Shown here: piece by piece, positions 49,825-62,261 of the stretch | Layout: each line of letters begins with the position of its first letter | Position numbering within the stretch: the stretch's first letter is position 1 | NCBI RefSeq assembly: GCF_040954835.1 | Contig: NC_090697.1 | Span: 16,360,001 to 16,424,000, forward strand | Direction: 5' to 3' | From: Lepisosteus oculatus | Taxonomy: Eukaryota; Chordata; Actinopteri; Semionotiformes; Lepisosteidae | DNA: 64,000 nt | Program-made: the position numbers and the translations under genes | The notes under the pieces: generated by a model | The model's input: the letters and a program-made list of their open reading frames with translations, nothing else | Databases searched by the model: none | Told to the model about the DNA's origin: nothing

Positions 49825-50617
49825 TATATTCATATTTTGTTTTTGTATCCTGTAAAATATTGAGTTATTGTGTGTTCACTTGATAAAACCATTTTAAATT
49901 CCTTGAGACATTACAGATCCTTCCAAAACTGCATAAAGCCCATCTTAAATTATGACACCTAAAACATCTGTTTGCAGATGCATTTAAAACAATTTTAGTT
50001 CTATAAATTATGATAATAATTTAAAGTTTAAAAACTACCGATCAATGTGTAATGTATTAAAAGTCTTCAGTAGAAGACCTTGTTGTAGTTCAGACTGATT
50101 CCACATCTGCCAGCCAAAGAGCAAATCAGTAGAATTTCCTCTTCTCATCTTCTCAACTTTCATATTTTCAGAACAGTATCTCAGCAGAAACATAAAGGTC
50201 TCCCATAATAGGGAGTACTTTTTAAATATAGCATTAACTCCCCTTGGTTTCCTTTAAGAACACAATTCCTCAAGTCTGTCAAGTTGTTTCTCAAACATAC
50301 TGTAGGTCTGACAAATTATTGTTTGGCCAATTGTATTTTTACAAGAAAAAAGTATATTTTTATAAAATTGCTGTAATACTTATTTCTATTTGTTGAACCA
50401 AAATATAAAGAAAAGGGCATATTGTAAAAAGATAATGTGACTGTTTTTAAGCAACAAAAGCTCAGTGAAGTACAACTCACATTCGTTTAAAATATACAGC
50501 TGTGACAGGTTTTTAATTTCCCCATACGGCCGCGCTTCGGGTATGCATACACAAAACGCACCTCATGGACCATTAAATGGGAATAATGACATTCCAATCA
50601 ATCAATTAAATTGATCA

Positions 50618-50757
50618 AGATAGATAAGATAAGATCGCTTTATTGGCCATATACAATTTCTTGTATTAGGAATTTGTCTTTTCGCATACCCCAGCTTGCT
50701 CTCCATGAGACACACAGACATACAGACAGGGAGATAAGCCTGTGGACAGAGCGCAGG
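50618..50757 (-). mobile_element. tRNA-headed SINE, head-truncated copy 3
   Basis: AGATAAGATAAGATCGCTTT (tail complement) to GACAGAGCGCAGG; it matches the 3' half of the family at 13688-13934. The tRNA-like head is absent. Confidence 0.8.
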
Positions 50758-53360
50758 CTTATTCGATTGAATAATTAATTGGCTTAAGGAATAATAAATC
50801 ATAGCTGTAGGAGAACTGTCGTAGAATGATTAAATGTAATATCTTCGACATCTTCACAGATTTAAAAATACGTTACGTAACGGGTTTTATTTTCGTGAAA
50901 AGAAGGCATCTCCCCGCACCGGTTACCTTTTTACAACTAAGAACAGGGGAATAGATTTACTTGAAAGGCGAGATGCTTCTTCAAAGCTGGTATTATTCCC
51001 ATTAAAACTTTAAGGAGTAAGAGATGAAAGATTCAGCACCGTCCTAATAATCGTTTCCACGGTGTTAAGGTGCTGTTTCCCAGGAGCAAAGTGTAAGGAT
51101 TTCCACTATTACCGTGTTGATCTCTCAGTAGCGCTTAGGCTAAAAGAGGCCAGAGTCAGTCTGTCGGAGTTCCTTTATTATGAGTGACGCAAAGCACACC
51201 TACTCAGACATGAAAGAGTTCTTTCATTTGTGAGGAAGACATTTCTTCCCTGAAGAAATGGATACGACCGAGCAGTGAATAGATGGATGGACATCTAGTG
51301 CTCTTAAAATAAGACGAGTAGAGAAGATACCAAATCTGATCAGCTGATATGATCAATGAATGATTTTGTGGATTTTCGTGGCTCACTCATATATATAGTA
51401 CTTCACGATATCTGACTTTATACACATTTTAAAAGCTCAAGTTACTAAACCATTTAAATTGTTTACATGGTATGCAATACGGAATCACACCAGAATGACT
51501 ACCGTGTGACTAGGAATCTGAAATATCAATTAAATGTACTGTTGTTGTTACGGGTTTTTCAAATGTAGTATTTTGCTTCAGTAAAAGTTGTATTAACGTC
51601 CCCAGAGCATTGTTTTCACTTTTTGTTAGTGGAAAAAAACATTTTCACATTTACCTTTAGCATCTTGCGTCCACCGTGTTGTAGAGACTCCAGGCATGTT
51701 TCCTTGAACGGATTTTTGTTTCCAGAATACTCTTGACATTCTGGGCTCTGGCAAATTAGCAACAGCGGGAAATTCATCATTTTTCATAGTTTTAAATGTC
51801 TTTTACTCAGAAATGTATTGTACTCAGAAATTTTACAAACCACGCGCAAAAGATCCTAAATCTTATTATTCGTAGCAATTGTAAAATTATAATTTCATTA
51901 TTAACTATGTTCTATCGTTTTTATTTTAATTCCGATCTTTTCCCTGGGTCACTTTTCACCTTCTGGAAAGTTTGCAGTGTCTTTGCAACTACTTGTCACT
52001 TATAGCACCATTTTAAAAGTGTACAGTACGGCTTCTTAACTTTCTTTAAATGCCTATAAACTAGGCTTTAAAATTTGTGTTATCTTATTTAAATCATATT
52101 TCCCACAATTAAAAACCATAACATTTATATATATATTTACGTAGCTAATTGTAAAATCGTGTGAAACGTGTTGTGGAAGTACATTTCACTTCCTGGTGAT
52201 GATTTCTGGATGCTATGTACCCCGCCGACTTGAGAGCCGTTTTGATTTAAGATTCCTCAAAAGTAAAACCGCCTGTCTGCGTTACGAACATGATTTATTA
52301 GCCTTTAAAGTCACAATGACCATTTAACAATGCTCTGCAAATGTATTTGATGAGCGCCACGTCTGTTATTTACAGATCACTCTACACAAAAATAGCGTAC
52401 TTCTTTTTCTAACTTTAAACGATTTCCAAACTTAATAGGGGGCTTCACTTGGTGTGTTAAATGATGACATTGGCACCTTCCTTTAAATATTACGCCCTGT
52501 CCATGGCTTTCTAAAAATGCAGATACAAATATGAGAAATTGATTAGGTTCTCTTTACAATGTTTTAATTTCACATCTTACAAGGAAAACATGCATTACAT
52601 CAATTGCGAAAGCGAGTCTGGTTTCTTGCTAATTCTTTGTGCTTTGCTACAGTCTTGTCCTGTTATAAATGATATGCATTTAACTCTTGAAAAGAATGAA
52701 ATTGTAACAATATGGAATTTTACTCTTCTTCTATTCTAAAAAGCATCCCGCGAATGCTACATTAAAATAATCTATAACGCTATGCCATAATTTGGGGAAA
52801 AAAGATTTCCCAAATTTTTATGACAGAGTGGTTTAATTTGCATGCAGAGGAAATCAAAATCACTTGTAAACTGGAATGTTCTAACAATCTCACTTCTAGC
52901 TCTGAAACTTGCCTAACAGTGAGTTACGCTTCTGTAATATCCCAGTGAAATTGGGAACATTTCAAATAGAGAAATGTGAAGTAAGAAATGAAAAAATAGT
53001 TTCATATTATTTGTGAAACGAATTTAGACCGCGGAATCTAATCTTGTTGCTTTCAACCCTAAATTTAGAGCAGACATATTATGTTCAATAACACGCGGAA
53101 TTCCGCCTTCTCCGATAATGTAAAAACTCCTGGTGTATAAGTTAGCGGTTTTCTACGTCTTCATTAGCCTGCTCGCACCACTCTGATAATTGCAGTAATA
53201 CCGATGTAAACCACTGTTCACACAATGGCCAATCTAATTATTTTTCTTGCTGCTACACTTTACCTGGCTGTTTACGGCTACTTCACGTACTTGTGATAAT
53301 GAATGAAAGCTGTCCTCGCCAGAGCTGTTAGAAAGGTTGTGTTGTTGGCACTTTCCCTTT

Positions 53361-53368
53361 CTTTGAAC
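53361..53368 (+). promoter_or_regulatory. TCF/LEF-type site upstream of MSGN1
   Basis: CTTTGAAC, about 50 bp upstream of the TATA box, matches the TCF/LEF core CTTTGWW. Wnt/TCF control of MSGN1 is known in other vertebrates. An E-box CAGCTG follows at 53378-53383. Confidence 0.45.
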
Positions 53369-53416
53369 TTCGGCTCTCAGCTGTGAACACGAACTGCTAG
53401 AGATGTCGCCCTCCGA

Positions 53417-53422
53417 TATAAA
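53417..53422 (+). promoter_or_regulatory. MSGN1: MSGN1 TATA box
   Basis: TATAAA in CCGATATAAAGGCGG, 84 bp upstream of the ATG, giving a predicted transcription start near 53447. Confidence 0.7.
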
Positions 53423-53505
53423 GGCGGCCCTTCTCGATCCTTTTTCCTTGAACCGCTACAAAACCTCGACTTAACGGGTGTGGAGGGAGAAAGTGCGCTC
53501 TCGGC

Positions 53506-53997
53506 ATGGAGAACCTGCCCGAAGATGCGCTTGATCTGGATACTGATCTGGACCACTTTACCTCCAAGATACTCGTTGACTGGAACTGGTCGACAGAAGG
53601 GACCGGCCAGGGGCCGTCTCCGCACAGTATGTCCCCGGAATCTTCGTTCGACTCCATGTGCTCTTCGCCAGAGACGGCACACGGCGTTGTGGGATACCGG
53701 ACTCCGGCCACTTTTCCGTATCACCTGCCTCTGCACGGCTCCGCGGCCTCGTCCAGCTCACAAGGAAGGAAGCCTGCCAAACCCAAAATGACAACCAAAC
53801 GGAGGATGAAGGCCAGCGAAAGAGAAAAGATGCGCATGAGGAGCCTGGCTGATGCCCTCCACCAGCTGCGAGATTATTTACCTCCGGATTACAGCCAGAG
53901 GGGACAGCCCCTCACCAAAATTCAAACCTTGAAATACACCATTCAATATATTAACGAACTTTCCGACCTGCTGCGAAAACCCCAAGAGCTTCAGTGA
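53506..53997 (+). CDS. MSGN1: MSGN1, mesogenin-1 bHLH transcription factor
   Basis: Nuclear E-box-binding activator that drives presomitic mesoderm fate downstream of Wnt and T-box factors. Single exon, 163 codons plus TGA. The N-terminal 95 residues are acidic, then Ser/Pro-rich (SPESSFDSMCSSPE). The basic region is about residues 99-111 (RRMKASEREKMRM) and helix-loop-helix 112-156, with SLADALHQLRDYLPP, the loop YSQRGQPLTK and IQTLKYTIQYINELSDLL. The DNA-contacting Glu of the basic region (ERE) is present. The last seven residues are short compared with the tail of human MSGN1 (about 193 aa). The start ATGGAG follows a TATA box by 84 bp. It lies downstream of GEN1 on the same strand, as in other vertebrates. 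Long antisense frames over it reflect GC content only. Confidence 0.97.
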   Translation: MENLPEDALDLDTDLDHFTSKILVDWNWSTEGTGQGPSPHSMSPESSFDSMCSSPETAHGVVGYRTPATFPYHLPLHGSAASSSSQGRKPAKPKMTTKRRMKASEREKMRMRSLADALHQLRDYLPPDYSQRGQPLTKIQTLKYTIQYINELSDLLRKPQELQ

Positions 53998-54305
53998 AAT
54001 AAGGAACTGTTATCCAATGGAAACGTTTACTCAGAGCGGACTGCACAAAAGCAAATACTATTCAAAACATCATGATGAATACAGATGTTTGCTGTTTTGG
54101 GATGAACTTTTTTTTCCTGAAGTTCTTTGTAAAATAGCGTGTTTTTCCTTTCTTCAATGATGAGATTTAATTGGCTTGATTTAGCTGCTTCTCGTGTCTT
54201 GAGGGTTAATTCTGTATTGCTTTGTATGTTTGTGGTTGCATGATTGGTTGCGCCTGTGTTACATTTTTTGTATATTTTGCTTTATTGTTATACTAATGTC
54301 GATGA

Positions 54306-54311
54306 AATAAA
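54306..54311 (+). terminator. MSGN1: MSGN1 poly(A) signal
   Basis: AATAAA in GATGAAATAAAACAAATT, about 310 bp after the stop codon. Confidence 0.7.
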
Positions 54312-57300
54312 ACAAATTTTTATTTAGACTTTAGCCAAGTTCTTAATTTACAATATCACAACTGCGGGTGTGTAGCCACATAAACTGGACACGTTACGTG
54401 TATTTTATGAATGGAGTGTGCTCATCCAAAGGGGAGCCGGGGTCTGGTGTTTGGTGCTGCACTCGCACGTCATTATAGTTGCTTCGATTGGTTTTAATTT
54501 GCTTTAGATCATATATTCCAAAAACTTTCTGCATTTGACAACGGAAAGTGCAAACGACAAAATGTCAAACATCTTTCACTATCACCGCAGAAGTCTCTCA
54601 GAATTTGCCAGAAGGGATTTAATATGATTGGGAAGGAGTTCCTGAGCCCGAGTACCATCGAGATTGTTTTATCTGATCAACCTCAAAACATCACAAATAC
54701 ATTACATTACATATATTACGTATACCAGCGTTTTCGCTGATCCTAATATTAATTGCGGACACAATTACACCCACTATAGGTATAGGTATATTTTAACAGT
54801 AGATTATAGAGAACGTCACTACATTAGGAATTACTGTTGCTGCAGCGGTCGTCTGTTTCGGTGGTGCCTGCTATTCGGTTTGTGGATGAGATTCCGGCGC
54901 CTTATGTGTGCAGTTTGTGTGATCCCTGTGGTCACGTGGGGTTTGCTCGAGTTTTATCCTAGTGTTGTCCTCACTATGTGCTCAATTGCTACGAGTGTGT
55001 TGTATATGTACAATACTGCGTACTAAACTTCGTGCTAGCCGGTATGGTGTTGTCTTCATTTTGCCCCTCGGCTGCGTGCTCAATTGCAACCGAAGGAAAA
55101 AAAAACAAGAGACGAATTCGGAAAGCTGCTGATACAGTCCATATTGCGACCCTAAAGATGAAGCCTTGCCGTCGCTCTACCAAATAGAAACTGATGGGGG
55201 CTCGGAATCAGAATACTTTAATTATTTGTGTACATAAAAGAATATTTATTTGGCAATATTTAATTTCAGAGTAGGTCTACATTTATGTATACTTGTAATG
55301 TAGTGTCAAATATGGGATGTATGCATGTGATAATTTAATGTTTGTTTTCAATTAAAAACAGTCCGTGTGAGGGGATGAAACTCCCTATACATTACTCAAG
55401 TATATGCAACAAACTAATGTTACGAGCACAGCCTGGGTTTGTGGCGTGTAATACACTGGCTTCAATCTTCTTTTATAATAATGAACAACACATGGTACAA
55501 TTCATAGACTTGTGAGAACACCTTGTCTATTCGTTTTTTTTGTTACTAAGCCGCTTTTATCTGTAGGCCTATAAACGTATCATGCTTTTTCATGTTTTGT
55601 ACAGGATTTGCTCCACCTCAACTGAGCCTTTTCTCATTTTATCGAAATAGTGTGCTGTACTTATGCTCAACGACCTTTAATATATTCGTTTCAGTTACGT
55701 CACTTTACTATGTTGTGCACTTTAATACGTGTATAATATATTAATATATAATTGCACATATTATATCAGTAATGATTGTATAATCATAAACTAGTAAATA
55801 GCTGTAACACTCTGTACAGACGAAATACAGAGAGTAGTGTTAATACAATCATTGGCTTAAAGCACCAGCTAATAACTGTACTAGCAAGTAATACAGTACT
55901 ACTTTATCAGTCACTGGCTGTATTCACATCCCAATTCGTTTACACGGACGAAGGACACAATTGACATCAATACGCTCGGGTATACAGTAGTTCTATCAAT
56001 TGTCAATTGCCATTTGAGAGTCAATTGAGAGGCCATAACCAGATGACACAGTGTAGTAGCTAAATATGTTAGACTGTTATTAAATTAAATTAAATAAATT
56101 TAATAATTTTAAATACAATTAAATTTGTCTAAAATCACATTTGAATAATGTTTGTTGTTGCCATAAGAGGAGAGAAAATGTATTGTATATTGAAAGAGCC
56201 TTTGGATTTTTGAAACCACGTCCTGCATTTGGTTTGCAATTGTAAACGAACATAATTAACATTTTTATTTGGTTTAATTCAGATCTTTTCTCGTGTTGCG
56301 TTTCCTCTTCTTGAGAGTCTGTATTTTCTATAAATCTACCTGTCACGTACAACACCCGTGATTATAAAAGTCCCGCAGTACAGTACCCAAATATTCTTTA
56401 CATGTCTATGATGGAGGCTTTAACATTTGTATGATCCTCTTACACTCCCCACTATTAAAATCATTGCATTTAGAATTTACCCTCTGAGCCCCCCTTTTCC
56501 TTAAAATCATTGCTCCCCTCCTAGTGTCATGTTGCGTAAAAATAATAATAGAATTGACCAAGTGACATCCGGATGTGACATTTAAGAGTCAAAAGAGTTC
56601 TCTCTAAACGGAATATCTTATTACAGTATATTTAACACAACTCATACTAAAGTCTACGTGCTACGTGCAAGTAGCTGTAACACTGATGATCTTTTCATTC
56701 ATTATTAATAAATACAGTGCAAGAGAATTTTGAATGCAATTTTTTGTTCAACTTTACAATACATTTTGTCGTCAAAGTGGTTAATATCATTACGTAGCGA
56801 CAATATTATTGCAGTAAGAAGTTGCTGTTATATTCTGATATATATCCTTCCCTATATGATCCAATTCTCAACGCAGTACGGTAACACGATTCTTAATCTA
56901 CGACTATAGCACGTTTTACTTGTTTTCATTTAGTACCTCTAGTACCTGTGTACATGTGCTGTGTCCTACCTGGCCCCACATTTGTCTATGCGGATATTGA
57001 AAAGGTTTTTATTTATGTAATTTTCTGTTCATTGCCGTCGCTATTATCGTATGAGACTTGGATATAGTCTGTAATTCGCCAAACAATTAACCAAGTATTC
57101 TAGGTATTGCAGACCGTGTTGCATTTTTATTGAAAAAACATTCACCCATAGTTATTTTTAGCACATCGTATAATGTGTTCAATACTGCGTTAAATATGGA
57201 TGTAGGTCATTGAACTGTACTCGATGCACCTCAAGGGTTATAATAGGCCAGAATATGTCACAACATTTTGTTTATGGTCTAGGCCTCGTGTACGCTTCAC

Positions 57301-57400
57301 GTCTGCACCTCTGTACAGTTGGTATACACATTGTTTTGTTGACAAAAAGTGCTTTGCTCGTTAGCCGGGTTGTTTTCAACTGTTACTGAACTGGCAAGAC
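54312..57400. other. Intergenic DNA after MSGN1
   Basis: AT-rich and single-copy in appearance. Short open frames (for example 54664-55026) have no recognisable domain, codon pattern or splice context. No RNA gene or mobile element is recognised. Confidence 0.55.
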
Positions 57401-57599
57401 ACGACTCACGCCAATCCCCAGCAAAGACGAAGGCTGACATCTTCCACCTTGCAATGCACCACTATGTTTAATGAGCGTACAAACTGAGGCCATTGTGGTC
57501 CACAAATTGATTTCTTGAAACCCGTAGCGTTGGTGTATCTAAACATTTGACTACTAGAGGCGATTTTGGTACTTAGTTTTTTTGTGACGTTTTCTAAAC

Positions 57600-57969
57600 T
57601 TTCCCGCTGCTTGGACTCAGCATCAACACCGAACCGCTTCTGCGTGCTCGCATTCCGAACACGGGCCGGAGAAGACGGGCTTTCCATTCCACCAATGACA
57701 GCGAGAAACGGGCAAAGTGAGAGTGTACATTAGCCAACCAGGAAGCGTCTATGCCCCCAGGAGGCGGGCCTTGTTCATAGCTACAATGTACTGTATCCTT
57801 GACAAAGGAATCTGAGCCCTGGATGTGTCGGATTTTTACAAACAAGCCGCCATTTCAAAGCAAGCCAAGACAGGAGGGTGGAATATATTTTATTGTACCA
57901 CAAGCTCATTTGTGTTTTAACTCATCTGGTTTTTCGTCGACATTCCTTTGGAATTCATTTTTCAGTGAG
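57600..57969 (+). promoter_or_regulatory. Promoter-like segment with candidate untranslated exon
   Basis: More GC- and CpG-rich than its surroundings, with a CCAAT box (CCACCAATGACAG, about 57690) and a GC box (AGGCGGGCC, about 57763). It ends with an excellent donor CAGTGAG|GTAAGT (exon end 57969). In other vertebrates the next gene on this strand is KCNS3, which begins with untranslated exons. No coding sequence is visible. Confidence 0.35.
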
Positions 57970-58069
57970 GTAAGTTGGTTATTTATCATAGCAACAAATG
58001 ATTACAGACACCTTTCACGGAATAGATTTATGGAGAATTTCATGGTGAAAATGTATTTTTTTTAAAACC

Positions 58070-59540
58070 AGTTACAGGAAAAAAGCAAAGGATATGAAAA
58101 TGAATCTGGTAAATGTTGCGTGGAGCAAATTCAACCCCCTGTAAGGTTGCTAGGCACTTTGTTACTTTTTGATATATGGGCGTGACTTCATGTAAGCTTG
58201 TCTTTTTACGTTCAATTCCTTTAATATTTTACCTATACAGTTAAAAAAATAGTTTTTTTTAGAGACCAATTACGTAGATTGTGAACGATGTGATTAAACA
58301 AAAAGGAAGCTGTACCGAATGCATTCTCACTGTTTCTGAAAAAAAAAAACCTTCAGGTTTCTAATTGTAGGCTTTGGTTTTACATGAAGACGTCTTTTCA
58401 TCTTTTAAATAAAATGTTTCTTAGATATTTGAACATGTAGAATTGCATATTGCATGCTGGTGCGGTCTTGCATGCAAAATCTCTACAAGACCGAACAGTG
58501 CCGAACAGTTTTTCAGCTTGCTATTTAAATCTGGATAGCCTGTCACTTTTTAGTAGTGTAGGCTCAGGCAAAATATTTAATCAAAACTATTGTTTTCATA
58601 GGGAATTCTGATTGTCTTTTATACTACAATACGAAAAACAATTTTCTTTGCTGTTTCCATTCCTAGAGAACCTTTACAAAAATGACGACCCGCTTAAACT
58701 GTCCGTTAAGAGTCCATTTGCGCTTTAGTGTTACTAAGCCTTCCTGATCTCAGCCTCAAAATACCGGCTTTAATTTAACCTGGTATTTCGTTCTTGTTTC
58801 TGTCCGATTTCAGTTTTTTAAAAAATGTTCAACGGACCAGGAACCGAACACCTGTTACAAGATGTAACAGATATACATGATGGAGGAACCCAGATGACTT
58901 TCTTATATGACAGCGAATGAAATTAGATCGAACCGGTATCCCAATGACAGTATATGCTGTCAATGGTCGATTTTTTGAATTATTGAGTTAATGATAAAGA
59001 GAAAGAAGAGTAAAACTTGAACTCATATATTTTGCTCTGATCTCTTCAAATCAGATTTGAAAATCTGCAGCGCATTTAGGATCAGCATCTGAAGAGAGAT
59101 CCTAATCATATAATTGTCCCTGGAGAAAAACCCCGTGTGGTTCAATTTCGTAATTGATCGATACTCGATGAAGCCGTTTTCTCTCTACTGGTTTATAAGA
59201 ACAGTGATTTGCGGTCATTTTGACTTTCTCAGCCAAGGAAATAAGAAACTAGGAGGTTGAGTTCATACATCCTTATTGGAGTTTCAAAATGCCACAGACG
59301 TATGAAAAACTGTACTAGAAGAGTGTCCTAAAAAGTGTATACTAATAGTTGGGTGTTGTAAGAGATTCTCTTCTGTGGGCATCTTTGACTTTATTTGTAT
59401 GCTTTGAAAGAGGATAGTGTGAACTAGTTAAGATCTAGTTATGCGTGAAGCGTTTGATGTTTCTGAGTCTCAGCGTAGTGAAGTCCTGACTGTATGCAGA
59501 TACGACACGTTGTCAGTAAGTGTTTGGCTTTCTTGTTATT
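58070..59540. other. Intergenic DNA with no recognised feature
   Basis: AT-rich sequence following the promoter-like segment. I see no coding, RNA or repeat signal that can be supported. Confidence 0.5.
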
Positions 59541-59549
59541 GCGCAGCAG

Positions 59550-60410
59550 GTGCGCCAGTGGCGTGGAGGTTCAGGCTTCTGTGTCGTAGCTCTCGAGTTC
59601 GAATCCAGAATGGGGCACGTTCTGTGGAGGCTTGTTGGGTTGTGATTTACAGTACATACCTCTTATCTCCCAAAGACATGCTAATTCATATGTCTTTTTT
59701 TTAACTATTTAGCGATGAAAAAAATTACAAACAGAACACATCCAAAACAGCAATATAAACGTTTGCCTTCATCTTTCATTTTTGTTATATGTTCATACAT
59801 ATAAAATAAACTATTTACATTATGCCAGCAGATATGTGGGGGGGTTATACAAGACAATACAATTGTTTAATGAGAAACACAACAAATAACAAAGTAGTCC
59901 ACACAGAAATATTACTGTATATTCCCTCATAAACTGAAATTGGGTCTCATTGGGGAGACAAAATGAATCCATGTTTCCCAGTATTTCTTAAACCTCTCTG
60001 CCTGTAACCTGAGAGAAAAAAAATGATCTTTTCCATTCTAAAGAGTTCACTCACAACATTAACCCATTGTTCACGTGTTGGAGATTCTTTTCTAAGCCAT
60101 TTTCTTGTGATTGCTTTTTTACTATAAAGAGAAAGAAGAGTACTATTAGCTGCTAAAATAATCCCCAAGATGTATCTATCCTTTACTTCAATATGATCAG
60201 TCAAATTGCCCAAATACAAAACAGAAAAGTCACATGGTATGTTCACATTTACTATATTGTTGTATGTATAGATTTCCAGTATTGTTATATTTTTGGGCAT
60301 GACCAGAATGTGTCTGTGTAAGTCACGCTAATTCATATTTCTGCATTTTCCCTGGGTGTGTTTGTGTTCTGACATAGACTGGTTTCTCTTCCAGGGTGAA
60401 TCTTGTAACT
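59550..60410 (+). mobile_element. tRNA-type SINE split by an L1-like insertion
   Basis: The left part has a tRNA-like head (CAGGTGCGCCAGTGGCGTGG; box-B-like GAGTTCGAATCC) and runs to CCCAAAGACATGCTAATTCAT. The right part resumes after 60338 with TTTCCCTGGGTGTG and TCTTCCAGGGTGAATCTTG. The two halves together follow the order of the SINE at 23561-23829. Confidence 0.65.
59692..60326 (-). mobile_element. L1-like LINE, 5'-truncated, with 12-bp target duplication
   Basis: On the minus strand, 60300-59947 codes LYSKKAITRKWLRKE, EQWVNVVSELFRMEKIIFF and a final WLR/GKHGFI-like end, matching the C terminus of L1-type ORF2. A poly(T) run at 59695-59702 is the complement of the poly(A) tail. The exact repeat GCTAATTCATAT flanks it (59680-59691 and 60327-60338), the mark of target-primed insertion. 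The 635-bp length shows strong 5' truncation. Confidence 0.82.
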
Positions 60411-61008
60411 TGTTCATCAGGAATAGTCCTTGGGTTGTTTCCTTACATGAGCAACTAATTCAACTTACGTCAGCTTTATCCAAGTATGATCCAAAGTCTG
60501 AAATTCAAGAATGGGCATAGAGTTTGTGAAAAGAATACACTTGACAACACATAACAAAAATCTTGATCTGCTTTGCGACCAGGGTATATTTAACAATTTA
60601 CACTTCTAATGAAGTTATTGATTATAAACTGTTGACTAGATCCCGTTTCATTTGTACTATTTGTTTTAATATGAAACAACACTGTGCTAATTAGCATGAT
60701 GTTAATATAATATGATCTTCATTTCCTAAAACAGAATACTGTCTTTCCTGCCCTAGGGAGAGTGTAATGTGACCTTTTTATGAGTTTTATTAAAAAGGAG
60801 GTAGGGAGTGCAATTTAAGCACAGCTTCCTCTGAAAAAAAGCACTTTGAACTTGCTTGGGAAAGGTTAAGGTTTTACTGACAGAATGACATTTGTGTTTC
60901 TCACCTTTGAATGCTTCACCCTCAAGCATAATGCCTGGTTTATAATGATATAGTCTTTGAAAATGCTATTCATTGCAATATCTACAGTGGATACAAATAC
61001 TGTATGTA

Positions 61009-62235
61009 CAGTGATGTGAAAAAGAAAGTACATCCTCTTAAGATTGTATGGTTTTACATATTAAGGCATATCTGGCCTTCACCAGGTCCTAACGGTACAT
61101 AAATCTAACCTCGTGTGACAGATAAAATACATACATTTTACTTTGTCATTATTTATTAAACAACAAAATCAGCCAACAGTCAGAAGCCTTGTGTAGAAAA
61201 GCAAGTGCACCCTGACTGCTTCCATGCCAGTCTAGAAGGTAATTACAATCGGGTAACCAAATGTACATGATTAAGTGATCATCAGGAAATGTTTACATCT
61301 ATATATAAATCAGAAATTTTGTCAGGTTGTCTGGAGCATTCTGGCTAGGGTTAACACATCATGTCTAGGTTAAAAGAGATCTGTGACAGTCTCAGAGAAA
61401 GAATCGTTGTTGCTCTTCAGGCTGGGAAGAGTTATAAAGCCTTTTCCAGACAGTATGAAGTCCATCAATCCTCAATACAAAAAAAGATCATTTACAATGG
61501 AGAAAGTTCAAGACAGTTTCCAATTTACCCAGAGTGGGGGTCCCAGCAAATTCACCCCAAGATCAAACTGTATGATGCTCCTAGAGATCACAACAAACCC
61601 CAGAGCTACATCCAGGGAGCTACAGGCCTCTGTCAATATTGTAAACATTAGAATTAGATTCAACTCTTAGGAAAAGTCTGAAGAAGTACAGTGTTCGTGG
61701 AACAGTGGCCAGGAGAAAACCCTTCACTCCAAAGGAGCATTGCTGTAAGGCTTAGGTGTGCAAAACTACACCTGAACGAACCACAAGACTTCTGGAACAA
61801 TGCCATCCAGAGAGATGAGACCAAAGTGGAGTTGTTTGACCACAATGCAAAATGACACTTGTGGCAAAAACCAAACAATGAGTATCACCACAAGAACCCG
61901 ATACCAATCATCGGCATGGTGGTGGAGGGGTGATGATTTGGGTCAGGTTTTCAAGTGCAGCTGCTTTAGAATCACCATGAATTCTTCTCTATACCAGCAC
62001 ATTCTAGAGGAATATGTGAAACCATCTGTCCAACAGCTAAAGCTTAGCCGAATGTGGATCATGCAATAGGACAATGATCCAAAACACACCAGTTAATCTA
62101 CAACTGAATGTCTGGGTTAGGGTTAGGGGTTAGGGTTAAACCTAAAGACCTAAAGAAAGCTGTGTATAAAAGAATGCCCTCAAACATCACCGAGCTGAAG
62201 CAGTTTTGTAATGAGGAGTGGGCCAGAATTCCTCA
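61009..62235 (+). pseudogene. Tc1/mariner transposase, frameshifted
   Basis: A CAGTGATGTG terminus follows a TA at 61007-61008, as in Tc1 elements. Transposase pieces follow in several frames: LRERIVVALQAGKSYKAFSR (61361 on), TSRELQASVNIVNIRI, then HTGGGG/VMIW-like and YQHILEEYVKPSVQQLKLSR (61800-62069), and KPSNITELKQFCNEEW-like residues (62108-62235). Frameshifts and stops prevent a product. The region of the last catalytic acid is interrupted by a TTAGGG tract, and no right terminal repeat was found. Confidence 0.82.
62111..62137 (+). repeat. Short telomere-like TTAGGG tract
   Basis: About four units of GGTTAGGG/GGGTTAGGG, one with an extra G, inside the degenerate Tc1 element. Confidence 0.75.
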
Positions 62236-62237
62236 AC

Positions 62238-62261
62238 CAATCAATCAATCAATCAATCAAA
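62238..62261 (+). repeat. (CAAT)n microsatellite
   Basis: Five to six CAAT units. A purine-rich CACAA(G/A)AAT-type array (ACAAGAATCACAAGAATCAC) follows at 62338-62405. Confidence 0.85.

Larger units (their letters stand above)
49234..53416. other. GEN1 3' UTR and GEN1-MSGN1 intergenic region
   Basis: AT-rich. The GEN1 3' UTR probably ends near 49840. Apart from the SINE at 50618-50757, no gene, RNA gene or clear mobile element is seen. MSGN1 regulatory DNA is expected in the right part. Confidence 0.6.

Noticed and set aside
53377-53736. 119- and 104-codon antisense frames over MSGN1
   Set aside because: They mirror the GC-rich MSGN1 coding region; the sense frame has a full bHLH domain, TATA box and poly(A) signal.
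54664-55026. 120-codon plus-strand frame after MSGN1
   Set aside because: No homology recalled; AT-rich start and erratic Cys/Arg content suggest chance.
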